Positions 37,123 to 50,598 of a stretch of DNA of 64,000 nucleotides are shown here, in pieces; position 1 is the first letter of the stretch; the number at the start of each line of letters is the position of its first letter. The stretch lies in contig NZ_JBAMDA010000001.1 of assembly GCF_036964665.1 (NCBI RefSeq), forward strand, positions 62,001 through 126,000, in the 5' to 3' direction. A program made the position numbers and the translations under genes. The notes beneath the pieces are model-generated. The model was not told the DNA's origin. It did no database searches and was given only the letters and a program-made list of their open reading frames with translations. The DNA is from Nitrobacter sp. NHB1. GTDB taxonomy: Bacteria > Pseudomonadota > Alphaproteobacteria > Rhizobiales > Xanthobacteraceae.

Positions 37123-38748
37123 ATGCCCGGACCGAAATCGCTGCTTCGCCGCCTGACCGAACGTGGGTTATTGATCGTGCTGGCCTTCGTCGTTGCGACG
37201 CTGGTCGCCGCGCCCGCGTCGGCGCAGTTCTTCGATTTCGGATTCCAGCAGCAGCGTCCGGCGCATCGCGGTGGAGGTGGCGGCTGGTTCGGCTCCGACA
37301 ATCCGTTCTTCGCACCCTTTCAACAACCGCCGCCGAGGCAGCAGCACCAGCGGCACCAGCAGCAGCGGCCGGCCGAGAATTATTCGCACGCGCCGCCGCC
37401 CGAAAAACGCGACACCGTTCCCGAGCGCAATGTGCTGGTGCTCGGCGACGCCATGGCCGATTGGCTTGCTTACGGCCTTGAGGATGCTCTCAATGAGACG
37501 CCCGACATGGGCGTGATCCGCAAGCACAAGACCGTCTCCGGCCTCATTCGCTATCAGCCAAAGGGCGAGCCGGCCGATTGGGAGGCTGCGGCAAAAGCCA
37601 TTCTCGCGACCGAAAAACCGGATGCCATCGTGGTCATGCTCGGCCTGCACGACCGCATGTCGATTCGCGAAGCGCCGGAGAAGGACAAGAGCGGCAAGGC
37701 GGAGGACAAGAAGAAGGCCGGCGCGGACAAGAAGGACGCGGACAAGAACGACAAAACGGACGCCGCCGCCAAGTCGGACGACAAGCCGGCGGATTCCGAA
37801 CTGCCGCCCGACGAGGCCGACGGCGACCAGCTCACGACCGCCAGGGAGAAAAGCGCGCGCTCGCCCAGCGGTGTCGCCGAGTTTCGCAGCGATCGCTGGA
37901 CCGAGCTCTACAGCCGGAAGATCGACGCGATGATCGCGGTCCTCAAGTCGAAGGGCGTGCCGGTGTTCTGGGTCGGCCTGCCTGCCGTGCGCGGCACCAA
38001 ATCGACATCCGACATGCTGTTTCTCGACTCGCTCTATCGCGACGCGGCGGATAAAGCGGGCATCACTTATGTCGATATCTGGGACGGATTCGTCGATGAG
38101 GCCGGCCGTTACGTCCAGCAGGGACCGGACTTCGAAGGCCAGACCCGCCGGCTGCGGTCCTACGATGGCGTGTATTTCACCAAGGCCGGCGCGCACAAGC
38201 TCGCGCATTATGTCGAGCGCGAGATCACGCGCGTGCTGGCGGCCCGGTCTGGCCCGGTCGCAATCCCGAGCGAGCCCGGCACGCCCGACACCGACGTCAA
38301 ACCGGGACAGCCGGCACCGCGTCCGCTGGCCGGACCGATCATACCCCTGGTGGCATCCTCGGTCGGGACCGATCAGTTGCTCGGCGGCCCCGGCAGCCGT
38401 CCCGCCGCGATCGATGGGCTGGCGGCGCGAACGTTGGTGAAGGGCGAACCGTTGTCCGCGCCGGCCGGGCGTGCCGACGATTTCGTCTGGCCGCGCCGTG
38501 AGGTTGGCCTCGAACCGGCCAAGGCCGACGCTCCGGTGGCGACGGCTGCGCCGAATGACGCCACGGCCCCGGCGTCGCCGCCGAAGAAGCCGCATCCGGC
38601 CCATTCCGCCGAGCAGGCCCGATCGGAAGGATCGTCGGGATTCCGCCCCCCGCCGTCGCCCCGGCAGGCGTCGAAACCGCGCGCCATAACGCGCTCGCCC
38701 GCCAATTCCGGACCGGCCGGATTTTTCTCGGACTTGTTCTCGCGATAG
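37123..38748 (+). CDS. DUF459 (SGNH-hydrolase-like) exported protein
   Basis: 541 residues. Signal peptide ending ASAQ (residue 35), a Gln/His/Pro-rich linker, then the DUF459 domain with NVLVLGDAMADWLAYGLEDA, VVMLGLHDR, VPVFWVGLPAVRG and YVDIWDGFVDEAGRY. A Lys/Asp-rich insert (about 185-225) interrupts the domain. The block equal to the catalytic GDS reads GDA, and the last block is DGVYF where an SGNH hydrolase would have a D-x-x-H. The tail is Pro/Ala-rich. Perhaps a binding protein rather than an enzyme; role unknown. Confidence 0.85.
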   Translation: MPGPKSLLRRLTERGLLIVLAFVVATLVAAPASAQFFDFGFQQQRPAHRGGGGGWFGSDNPFFAPFQQPPPRQQHQRHQQQRPAENYSHAPPPEKRDTVPERNVLVLGDAMADWLAYGLEDALNETPDMGVIRKHKTVSGLIRYQPKGEPADWEAAAKAILATEKPDAIVVMLGLHDRMSIREAPEKDKSGKAEDKKKAGADKKDADKNDKTDAAAKSDDKPADSELPPDEADGDQLTTAREKSARSPSGVAEFRSDRWTELYSRKIDAMIAVLKSKGVPVFWVGLPAVRGTKSTSDMLFLDSLYRDAADKAGITYVDIWDGFVDEAGRYVQQGPDFEGQTRRLRSYDGVYFTKAGAHKLAHYVEREITRVLAARSGPVAIPSEPGTPDTDVKPGQPAPRPLAGPIIPLVASSVGTDQLLGGPGSRPAAIDGLAARTLVKGEPLSAPAGRADDFVWPRREVGLEPAKADAPVATAAPNDATAPASPPKKPHPAHSAEQARSEGSSGFRPPPSPRQASKPRAITRSPANSGPAGFFSDLFSR

Positions 38749-38821
38749 ATTGCTGGGCCGGCCCCGCATGAGACGCAGCTCGGGAGAAATGTCTGATGAA
38801 CTGGCGCGGGTCGTTGCGGTC

Positions 38822-39175
38822 TTATCCCCCGAGCTGCGCCCTGTAGTCGTCGAGTACGCCCTGCACGCGGTAACAGCTCGTAGCATCGGCCGTGAAGCTC
38901 ATCCACTTTTTCTCGGCCACGACGAACACCTGCGAATCCTTCGCGCCGCGCGCATGGCCGGCCGCCATGTTGGCCTTGTCGGATTTCGAAAGATATGGGT
39001 CCAGCGCCCTCAGAAGGTCGTCGATCTGACCGGACGTAATCAAATGCTGCTCCTCGCAGCGCACGGCGGCGGCGAAGAAGGAACCGGCGCTGATGGCGAC
39101 GCGACGTGACATCGCTTGCGCCGGCAGGGTCGGGATGATGACGATCCAGAAAACTATCCAACGCGATGCCGTCAC
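38822..39175 (-). CDS. Exported small hypothetical protein
   Basis: 117 residues from GTG at 39175, with a hydrophobic start (RWIVFWIVIIPTLPAQA) that serves as signal peptide. The remainder has two Cys (RCEEQHL, SCYRVQ) and the block QIDDLLRALDPYLSKSDKAN. I do not recognise the family. An inner ATG at 39112 would remove the signal. It converges on the DUF459 gene. Confidence 0.6.
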   Translation of the reverse strand: MTASRWIVFWIVIIPTLPAQAMSRRVAISAGSFFAAAVRCEEQHLITSGQIDDLLRALDPYLSKSDKANMAAGHARGAKDSQVFVVAEKKWMSFTADATSCYRVQGVLDDYRAQLGG

Positions 39176-39431
39176 TTTCGCCGCCCCCCACTTTGTCGTG
39201 AGAGTAACGTGCGGAGGACGGCGATCAATTCACAGATTGTCTCTGTGCACGGTTACGTTTGGGCGTGTGGATGACTGCTGGCGTGACCGGAAAAATTCGT
39301 CGATGCCGGCACGAGATCGCGCGCTGGAATGATTCTCGATGACGCGCGCCAATCCGAACTGGCATCATGCGGGCCCAGAGTTATTGCCGGGCGAGCCAGA
39401 CGACGGCGGCGGAGCAACGGCGTTGCGCGGC

Positions 39432-40886
39432 TCACCGCGGCAGCGTGGTGGCTCCCATCAGCGTCTGGTCGATGGCGCGGGCGCACAGGCGTCCCTCCCG
39501 GATCGCCCACACGACCAGCGACTGGCCGCGGCGCATGTCGCCGGCCGAAAATACCTTGGGCAGCGAGGTCTGGTAGTCCTGCGTATTGGCGCGGACATTG
39601 CCGCGCTGGTCGAGGTCGAGGCCGAGCGTCTTGAGCAGGCCCTCGTGCACCGGATGCACGAAGCCCATCGCCAGCAGCACGAGATCGGCGTCAAGTTCGA
39701 ATTCGCTGCCGGCGACCGGCTGGAACTTGTCGTCGACCTGCACGCAATGCAGCTTGGTCACCTTGCCCTCAGTGCCGGAAAACTTTTGCGTCAGCACCGC
39801 ATAGTCGCGCCTGGCGCCCTCGGCCTGGCTCGACGATGTGCGCATCTTCAAGGGCCAGTTCGGCCAGGTCAGCGCCTTGTTCTCATGCTCCGGCGGCGCC
39901 GGCATGATCTCGAGCTGCGTTACCGACTTGGCGCCTTGCCGGAAGGAAGTGCCGATGCAGTCGGAGCCGGTGTCGCCGCCGCCGATCACCACCACATGCT
40001 TGCCCGTGGCGAGAATGTCCGGCGCGTCGAATTTCTCATTGCCATTGCGGCGATTCTGCTGCGGCAGGAAATCCATCGCGAAGTGAATGCCGCCGAGATC
40101 GCGGCCGGGGATCGGCAGATCGCGCGAGGCCTCCGCGCCGCCGGTCAAAGCCACGGCGTCGTAATCCCTGACGAGCTGCGCCGGGTCGATCGCGTCGGCT
40201 GCGCTGCCGCCGACCGCCTTGCCGTAATGGAAGGTGACGCCCTCGGCCTGCATCTGCGCCAGGCGGCGGTCGATGATGTGTTTTTCCATCTTGAAGTCGG
40301 GGATGCCGTAACGAAGGAGACCGCCTGCCTTGGCGTTCTTCTCGTAGACGTGCACCTCGTGGCCGGCGCGCGCGAGCTGCTGCGCGCAGGCGAGGCCGGC
40401 GGGGCCGGAGCCGACCACGGCGACCTTCTTGCCGGTCTTTTGCGCCGCGACCTCCGGCTTCAGCCAGCCGTTGTCCCAGGCGCGATCGACGATGGCGCAT
40501 TCGATGGTCTTGATGGTGACGGGGTTGTCGTCGATGTTCAGCGTGCATGACGCCTCGCACGGGGCAGGGCATATGCGGCCGGTGAATTCGGGGAAATTGT
40601 TGGTGGAGTGCAGCGTGCGCGAGGCCTCTTCCCAGTTGCTGTTGTAGACGAGGTCGTTGAAGTCCGGGATCTGGTTGTTGACCGGGCAGCCGGGCGTGCC
40701 GGGCGCGACCGAACCGGTGCCGTGGCAATAGGGGATGCCGCAGTTCATACAGCGCGCGGCCTGGTCGCGCGTCTCCTTTTCGGTAAGCGGGATCACGAAC
40801 TCGTCAAAGTTCTTTACGCGTTCCGCAACCGGCGCGTACTTGCGGTCGTGCCGCTCGATTTCCAGAAAACCCGTGATCTTGCCCAT
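39432..40886 (-). CDS. gltD: Glutamate synthase [NADPH] small subunit GltD
   Basis: 484 residues. Passes electrons from NADPH through FAD and iron-sulfur centres to GltB. Cysteine clusters [10 protein letters not shown] and CPAPCEASC bind [4Fe-4S]; [19 protein letters not shown] binds [16 protein letters not shown] binds NADPH. Start at ATG 40886 ([10 protein letters not shown]) matches the family. It follows gltB on the same strand after 217 bases that contain a palindromic repeat. Confidence 0.97.
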   Translation of the reverse strand: MGKITGFLEIERHDRKYAPVAERVKNFDEFVIPLTEKETRDQAARCMNCGIPYCHGTGSVAPGTPGCPVNNQIPDFNDLVYNSNWEEASRTLHSTNNFPEFTGRICPAPCEASCTLNIDDNPVTIKTIECAIVDRAWDNGWLKPEVAAQKTGKKVAVVGSGPAGLACAQQLARAGHEVHVYEKNAKAGGLLRYGIPDFKMEKHIIDRRLAQMQAEGVTFHYGKAVGGSAADAIDPAQLVRDYDAVALTGGAEASRDLPIPGRDLGGIHFAMDFLPQQNRRNGNEKFDAPDILATGKHVVVIGGGDTGSDCIGTSFRQGAKSVTQLEIMPAPPEHENKALTWPNWPLKMRTSSSQAEGARRDYAVLTQKFSGTEGKVTKLHCVQVDDKFQPVAGSEFELDADLVLLAMGFVHPVHEGLLKTLGLDLDQRGNVRANTQDYQTSLPKVFSAGDMRRGQSLVVWAIREGRLCARAIDQTLMGATTLPR

Positions 40887-40972
40887 CGAACCTGATGTCC
40901 TTGCAACCAATTCTTCGTTCGTCACTTGCGAGGTCGAGACAAAATTCGCAACGCGAACTTTGCTCTTAGCGT

Positions 40973-41034
40973 TTGCGACGAAGCAATCCGGTCCTGGCTT
41001 GCAGCCCTGGATTGCTTCGCTTCGCTCGCAATGA
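40973..41034. repeat. Dispersed palindromic repeat, class D
   Basis: GCGACGAAGCAATCC at the left is inverted as GGATTGCTTCGCTTCGCTCG at the right, enclosing a short GC-rich core. It lies between gltB and gltD and would form a hairpin in their transcript. Confidence 0.6.
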
Positions 41035-41103
41035 CGGCTTCAGTTAATCGTTGTCTGTTATCCTTTGACGCCCGCGGGCATCTCAGGGTGATGTTCTCGT
41101 TCG

Positions 41104-45837
<4,734 letters not shown>

Positions 45838-46310
45838 CTTGGTCCAGTACCCTTTCCCGGCCGGGATCTGGCATCCCGAAACGCAATCCGCATCTTTGGC
45901 ACCCCGGACGTTCGCGGCGCCCCTATGCAACCCTGGGAGCCACCACTCGTACGTCGCGAGTCGAAGTTTTGAGAATTCAAACCAGGCGCCAACGTCCCCG
46001 GCGGATAACCGGCCTGCCGTGCCCATATCCGGGCGTCGGACGTCCGCATTTCGCGGTAAGACATCATGCCAAGCTGACCGTCAAATTAAGACAGCCTTGC
46101 TGTCCTAACAGTGACACTGCCAAATTTTTATCTATCACACAAGCGTCTGGGAGTCCCTGATTGCTTGGAAGTTATGCTCAAGGCGCGGCGGGGGCGGCGC
46201 CCCGGATTTGAAGCAAACACGCCCCGATCCGGCCCAAGCGCCCGGATAGGGGCAGGGAGCATCCCCGCGCGCGGGGACGACTCAGGCATTCACCCAGTTG
46301 GATGCCGTTC
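45838..46310. other. Intergenic stretch between gltB and hsp20, nothing coding
   Basis: About 470 bases between the gltB start and the hsp20 end. Must hold the gltB promoter. A short inverted CCCCGCGCGCGGGG at 46263-46276 resembles the arms of the class F repeat at 60640. No gene with motif or ribosome site. Confidence 0.5.
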
Positions 46311-46344
46311 AAAACAAAAGCGCCCCGGCAAAACCGGGGCGCTT
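46311..46344 (-). terminator. Rho-independent terminator of hsp20
   Basis: AAGCGCCCCGG - CAAAA - CCGGGGCGCTT, an 11-bp perfect stem, with AAAACAAA on the left giving a T-rich run on the minus strand. It lies 32 bases after the hsp20 stop. Confidence 0.9.
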
Positions 46345-46375
46345 CCGTATTCGACGACCGTAGCCGAAATCTGGA

Positions 46376-46837
46376 TCAGGCGGCCGCCCTCTCGACGACC
46401 GGCGCGGAGGGGGCGCTGGCCGCGATCGGAATGCTGCGGGGCTTCTTGGCCTCCGGGATCTCGCGGACAAGATCGACGTGGAGCAGGCCGTTCTCCAGCG
46501 AGGCGCTCTTCACCTGCACGAAGTCGGCGAGCTGGAAGGCGCGTTCGAAGGCGCGGGCCGCGATGCCGCGATACAGCACCTCGGACTTGTCCTTGCCGTT
46601 TTCGTTGGCGACCTTTTCGCCCTTGATCGTCAGCGTGTTTTCTTTCGCGACGATGGAAAGCTCGTCCTGGGCGAAGCCGGAAACGGCGACGCTGATACGA
46701 TACGCGTTCTCGCCGGTGCGCTCGATGTTGTAGGGCGGGTAGCCCGGCGCATCGCCGTTGGCCTGGTCAAGCAGGTTGAAGAGGCGATCGAAGCCGACGG
46801 TGGAACGATAAAACGGGGTGAGGTCGAAAGTACGCAT
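46376..46837 (-). CDS. Small heat-shock protein Hsp20 (IbpA-like)
   Basis: 153 residues, ATP-independent holdase. The alpha-crystallin domain runs about 38-130: YRISVAVSGFAQDELSIVAK, TLTIKGEK, and the ARAFERAFQLADFVQV strand; the tail has the I-x-I-type motif SIPIAAS. The start MRTFDLTPFYRSTVGFDRLF is that of the class A small heat-shock proteins of Bradyrhizobium. Expression is probably controlled by a sigma-32-like promoter and a ROSE-like thermometer upstream. Confidence 0.95.
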   Translation of the reverse strand: MRTFDLTPFYRSTVGFDRLFNLLDQANGDAPGYPPYNIERTGENAYRISVAVSGFAQDELSIVAKENTLTIKGEKVANENGKDKSEVLYRGIAARAFERAFQLADFVQVKSASLENGLLHVDLVREIPEAKKPRSIPIAASAPSAPVVERAAA

Positions 46838-46950
46838 AGGTCAGTCCTCCATTGAGCGACATTGAATGGACCCGCCCGCCAATCGGGCCGGGCTTTCGTC
46901 TGTGTGCAGCCTGATGTTCCGGTTCCGGAAACACTGGTAGCGGCCTGCAC
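46838..46950 (-). promoter_or_regulatory. ROSE-like RNA thermometer in the hsp20 leader
   Basis: In the leader the last hairpin (46844-46860) reads GTCGCTCAATGGAGGAC: TCGCT pairs with the ribosome site AGGA with one G left unpaired, exactly the U-Y-G-C-U motif of ROSE elements, with loop AATG. Upstream are two more hairpins: GCCCGGCCCGATTGGCGGGCGGG and TTTCCGGAACCGGAAA-like. At normal temperature the ribosome site would be closed and it opens on heating. ROSE elements are known before small heat-shock genes of Bradyrhizobium. Confidence 0.8.
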
Positions 46951-46956
46951 TGAGAT

Positions 46957-46986
46957 GATATGGGAAGAACTCCAGACGCCTTCAAG
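46957..46986 (-). promoter_or_regulatory. Sigma-32-like promoter of hsp20
   Basis: On the minus strand CTTGAA (46981-46986) is followed after 16 bases by CCCATAT (46958-46964), close to the heat-shock consensus CTTGAA-N-CCCCATNT. Transcription would start near 46950 and include the ROSE-like leader. Confidence 0.6.
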
Positions 46987-47060
46987 AGGCGGGACGCGCT
47001 TGCTTTTCGACGTTCCCGCCCTCTTGCTTTTCAGGGCTTTTTTCTCCAGCCGGTCCGGTC

Positions 47061-48005
47061 ATGAGGCTTGTTTCGATCCCCGCAAATCCGGTTCCGGACG
47101 ATTACGTCAGCGGCACCGTCAGGACCTCCGACGGGGTCGATCTGCGCTTTGCGCGCTGGGCGCCGCCGCCGGGGCGAAAGGGGACGGTCTGCGTGTTTAC
47201 CGGGCGCGGCGAGCAGATCGAAAAATACTTCGAGACCGTGTGCGATCTGCGAGACCGCGGTTTTGCGGTGGCGATGATCGACTGGCGGGGGCAGGGGCAC
47301 TCGGCGCGGCAGTCGCACGACCCGCGCAAGGGTTACGTGCGCCGTTTCTCCGACTATGAGATCGACGTCCAGTCCTTTGTGGAGCAGGTGGTGCTGCCGG
47401 ATTGTCCGCCGCCGTACTTCGCACTGGCGCATTCGATGGGGGGCGCGGTGCTTGTGCGGGTGGCACACGCCGGCAAGCGCTGGTTCGACCGCATCGTGCT
47501 GTCGGCGCCGATGATCGATTTGCCGGGACATACCACCTCGTTTCCGGCGCGCGCGCTGTTGCGCGCGATGCGGATGTTCGGACAGGGCGGTCGTTACGTT
47601 CCCGGCGGCAGCGACCAGCTCACCGGCGTCGCCGACTTCATCGATAATCCTTTGACCAGCGATCCCGTCCGGTTCGCCCGCAACGTCGCGATCCTCGAGG
47701 AGGACCCGACGCTCGGAATCGCCTCGCCGACGGTGGCGTGGGCGGATACCGCTTTCCGGGCGATGGACGAATTTCGCACCGTGAATTATCCGTCGAAGAT
47801 TCGCCAGCCGCTGCTGCTGATCGCGGCCGGCGCCGACACCATCGTCTCCACCCCGGCGATCGAGGAGTTCGCCTATCATCTGCGCGGCGGCTCGCACCTC
47901 GTCATCGCCGGATCGAAGCACGAAATCCTGCAGGAACAGGATCGCTACCGCACCCAGTTCTGGGCGGCGTTCGACGCCTTCGTGCCGGGGACGCCGCTGT
48001 TCTAG
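47061..48005 (+). CDS. Alpha/beta hydrolase, monoacylglycerol-lipase-like
   Basis: 314 residues. An alpha/beta hydrolase with oxyanion region FTGRGEQIEKYFE, a nucleophile elbow LAHSMGGAV (Ser), and the later acid and His in AAGADTIVS and SKHEILQE. It resembles the PldB/monoglyceride lipase branch (MIDWRGQGHSARQ). No signal peptide. Divergent from hsp20. A class B repeat begins at its stop codon. Confidence 0.88.
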   Translation: MRLVSIPANPVPDDYVSGTVRTSDGVDLRFARWAPPPGRKGTVCVFTGRGEQIEKYFETVCDLRDRGFAVAMIDWRGQGHSARQSHDPRKGYVRRFSDYEIDVQSFVEQVVLPDCPPPYFALAHSMGGAVLVRVAHAGKRWFDRIVLSAPMIDLPGHTTSFPARALLRAMRMFGQGGRYVPGGSDQLTGVADFIDNPLTSDPVRFARNVAILEEDPTLGIASPTVAWADTAFRAMDEFRTVNYPSKIRQPLLLIAAGADTIVSTPAIEEFAYHLRGGSHLVIAGSKHEILQEQDRYRTQFWAAFDAFVPGTPLF

Positions 48006-48058
48006 AGCGCTTGCCGTACTGATGGAGTCAGAACGGGCGCTCCGAGCCATTGAGTAGT
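48003..48058 (+). repeat. Dispersed palindromic repeat, class B (short copy)
   Basis: TAGAGCGCTTGCCGTACTGA, then TGGAGTCAGAACGGGCGCTCC and GAGCCATTGAGTAG, about 80 percent like the first part of 17304-17409. Confidence 0.6.
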
Positions 48059-48081
48059 ACCTCTCGAGGCTCCACAGCTAG

Positions 48082-48501
48082 TTAGAATGGTTCGCGGAAC
48101 GACGCTCCCACTGGTCGTCGTGGCAGGTGTGGACGAAGGTCGTCGCCGAACGCTTGCTCAACCACAAAACGTTTTTCGATTTCGAAGACATTCCGCGCGG
48201 CAGGCTCGCGACCGCGATGCGCGATTGAAGCACGAAACTTTGGCGGTGACCGTCGCGGGTTCGGGATCGAAAGGCCGGCAGCGTCCAATGCGCGTTTCAA
48301 CGCTTCGCGTGCCCGCTCCGGCGATGCCCATCCATCTATCGCATCGCGGCATAAATGAACTGCAAGTCTATAGGAAGTGTTTTCGACACCTCGCCAATAG
48401 CAAAGAAGGTATTCAAGTCCTTCCCATGCGCTACGGATCGTATAGTGGCTGGTCTCGTCCAACTTCGCCAGCAAAGGATTACGAAACGGCCTATCAGCCA
48501 T
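48082..48501 (-). CDS. DUF982 protein with C-terminal extension
   Basis: 139 residues. The first 85 fit DUF982: YTIRSAWEGLEYLLCYWRG ... YRLAVHLCRDAIDGWASPER ... REALKRALDAAGL. Such proteins, mostly 80-100 residues, are abundant in Hyphomicrobiales with unknown function. The last 50 residues (PNPRRSPPKF...) look unlike the family and may come from a lost stop codon. GGGAGAG stands before the ATG at 48501. Confidence 0.7.
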   Translation of the reverse strand: MADRPFRNPLLAKLDETSHYTIRSAWEGLEYLLCYWRGVENTSYRLAVHLCRDAIDGWASPERAREALKRALDAAGLSIPNPRRSPPKFRASIAHRGREPAARNVFEIEKRFVVEQAFGDDLRPHLPRRPVGASFREPF

Positions 48502-48784
48502 AACTTCTCTCCCTTCAGTTTCGTAGTTTTGGCGGCAAGTTGTGATTCGCCGCTACGATCAAGCTAATCCTGAAGCAGGTTTATTCAAGGCAGGATTGGT
48601 ATGCGATCGTCGAGGAGAAGTCGGGGCGAACCCCTTCGCGGTCAAGCTTGAAGCCGCGCATTGCTTTGATGTGTCGATACCATATCTCATTCATACCATA
48701 TCTCGTTCATCAGTGTTCGGATTGGGAACGAATTGTATGATCAAAGACATTATATTTTAGTATTTTATTTTTCATCTTGAACGT
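48502..48784. other. Intergenic stretch, AT-rich, nothing recognised
   Basis: Lower GC than its flanks, with a short duplicated CATACCATATCTC at about 48680-48710. No gene, hairpin terminator or RNA gene recognised. It probably belongs with the decayed IS5 fragment next to it. Confidence 0.4.
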
Positions 48785-49015
48785 GACTCCTCTCGCTGCG
48801 GCGACGATTAGCTGTTTGAGCCAGATGGCGATGGCGGCGAGTTTGACGAAGCCCATGAAGTTGACGAGCAGTTTGTCGTAGCGGGTTGCGACGCGCCTGA
48901 ACTGCTTGAGCTTGTTGAAGAAGCGCTCGATGATGTTGCGCTTCTTGTAGAGGATCGGCGTCGTAAGGACGCCGATCTTTCGGTTCCGCTTTGGCGGGAT
49001 GACGTCCTGGCGCCG
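48785..49015 (-). pseudogene. IS5-family transposase C-terminal fragment
   Basis: The minus strand encodes QDVIPPKRNRKIGVLTTPIL followed by YKKRNIIERFFNKLKQFRRV and ATRYDKLLVNFMGFVKLAAI, the Glu-containing end of an IS5-family transposase. The N-terminal domain and both Asp residues are missing. A different sequence from the copy at 29083. No inverted repeats were found. Confidence 0.75.
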
Positions 49016-49039
49016 CCGTGGGAATCCCAATTCCGTTAA

Positions 49040-49182
49040 ATCGTCATTCCGGACGCCGCACGAGCGACGATCCGGGATCCATAATCCCGGTGTCAGCTGA
49101 CACAGCGAGACAGTGGTTATGGATTCCTCGATGGGCAATTGCACATCTCAGGCTCGATGCTTCGCATCGCCCCGCCGGCTTG
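49040..49182. repeat. Dispersed palindromic repeat, class E
   Basis: Contains GTCATTCCGGACGCCGCACG, GGATCCATAATCCCGG and GTTATGGATTCC in opposite orientation, and ends near a hairpin GCTCGATGCTTCGCATCG. This is the GTCATTCCGG...CCATAA type of intergenic repeat. The palindrome TGTCAGCTGACA marks its centre. Confidence 0.6.
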
Positions 49183-49185
49183 TAA

Positions 49186-50196
49186 TCAGTGCGACCGCGC
49201 CAGGCAAAACGCCACGACCTGCTCCAGGGCGCTCTTCATCGGCGACGGCGGAAACAGCGCCAGCGCATCGACCGCCATCGCGCCGTAGTGCTGGGCGCGG
49301 TTGAGCGTATCCTCCAGCGCGCGATGCTTGGTCATCAAGCCGATGGCGTGATTGAGATCGTTGTCGCCGATCTCGCCTTGCTCGAGCGCTCGCACCCAGA
49401 ATTCTCGTTCGATATCGTTGCCGCGGCGGAATGCCAGCACCACAGGCAACGTGATTTTGCCTTCGCGGAAATCGTCGCCGACGTTCTTGCCGAGCTTTGC
49501 CGACTTGCCGCCATAGTCGAGCACGTCGTCGACGAGCTGGAAGGCGATGCCGAGGTTCATGCCGAAGCTGGCCGCCGCGGTTTCCTCGGCCTTCGGACGA
49601 CCGCCGAGCACCGGACCGACCTCGCAGGCGGCGGCGAACAGCTCGGCGGTCTTGCGGCGGATGACCGCGAGGTATTCGTCCTCGGTGGTGGCGGTGTTCT
49701 TCGCCGCCGCGAGCTGCATGACCTCGCCCTCGGCGATAGTGGCCGCCGCCGACGACAGGATGTCGAGCGCGCGCAGTGAGCCGACCTCGACCATCATGCG
49801 GAACGCCTGTCCGAGCAGGAAGTCGCCGACGAGAACGCTGGCCTCGTTGCCCCACACCATGCGCGCCGACAGTTTGCCGCGGCGCAGCTCGCTCTCGTCG
49901 ACCACGTCGTCGTGCAGCAGCGTTGCGGTGTGCATGAATTCCACGGAGGCCGCGAGCTTGATGTGGCCGTCGCCGGAATAGCCGGCGAGATGGGCCATTG
50001 CCAGCGTCAGCATCGGGCGCAGCCGCTTGCCGCCGGACGAAATCAGGTGGTTGGCGACTTCCGGGATCATCGTGACTTCCGACCCGGTCCGCGACAGGAT
50101 GGTGGCGTTGACGCGGTCCATGTCGGCGGTGACGAGCTCGACGATCTGGTCGATGGAGCCTGTCGAGTGGCTTTCGAATGGGACAATGACCGCCAA
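49186..50196 (-). CDS. Polyprenyl (octaprenyl) diphosphate synthase
   Basis: 336 residues. Makes the isoprenoid side chain of ubiquinone from farnesyl diphosphate and IPP. The two Asp-rich motifs LLHDDVVDES and LVDDVLDYGG, the lysine region SSGGKRLRPML, and GDFLLGQAF are present, as in IspB-type enzymes. Chain length cannot be read. Start is a TTG at 50196 preceded by GGAG; a longer frame to 50556 is not protein-like. Divergent from the DUF2007 gene. Confidence 0.93.
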   Translation of the reverse strand: MAVIVPFESHSTGSIDQIVELVTADMDRVNATILSRTGSEVTMIPEVANHLISSGGKRLRPMLTLAMAHLAGYSGDGHIKLAASVEFMHTATLLHDDVVDESELRRGKLSARMVWGNEASVLVGDFLLGQAFRMMVEVGSLRALDILSSAAATIAEGEVMQLAAAKNTATTEDEYLAVIRRKTAELFAAACEVGPVLGGRPKAEETAAASFGMNLGIAFQLVDDVLDYGGKSAKLGKNVGDDFREGKITLPVVLAFRRGNDIEREFWVRALEQGEIGDNDLNHAIGLMTKHRALEDTLNRAQHYGAMAVDALALFPPSPMKSALEQVVAFCLARSH

Positions 50197-50343
50197 GCAA
50201 GGATCTCCGGTTTGCGGAATTCGCGCCGTTTCCAACCGCCGCACAATAGAAAGTGCCGGTCGGCCCGGCAAGCGCAGGTAGTTGTTGACATGGAGCCGTT
50301 GACATGGGCCACAGGGGTGTGAAGCTGAGCGCGCCGGGAGAAC

Positions 50344-50598
50344 GTGACGTTGCGGGAATTGGTTCGAACCAACGACGTGGTGCTGGTGTCGGCGATCGGC
50401 GCGCTGCTGGACGGCGCCCACATCCATCATCTGGTGCTGGACCAGAACATGAGCGTGATCGAGGGATCGCTCGGCGTTCTGCCCCGCCGCATTCTGGTGC
50501 ATGACGACGACAATCGCGAGGCGCGCCAGCTTCTCACCGAGGCCGGGCTGGGCCACGAATTGCGGCCCGATGACGCCGATGACCGGCGCACGACCTGA
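50344..50598 (+). CDS. DUF2007 small protein
   Basis: 84 residues starting from GTG at 50344 after GGGAG. The ELVRTNDVVLVSAIGALLDG and HHLVLDQNMSVIEGSLG blocks fit DUF2007 (putative signal-transducing or ATP-binding small domain). Its end overlaps the start of the TrmN6-like methyltransferase by 29 bases, a gene pair common in this group. Confidence 0.85.
   Translation: MTLRELVRTNDVVLVSAIGALLDGAHIHHLVLDQNMSVIEGSLGVLPRRILVHDDDNREARQLLTEAGLGHELRPDDADDRRTT

Noticed and set aside
35519-38886. Long frames opposite the transglycosylase and DUF459 genes
   Set aside because: Antisense shadows in GC-rich coding DNA, no recognisable domain.
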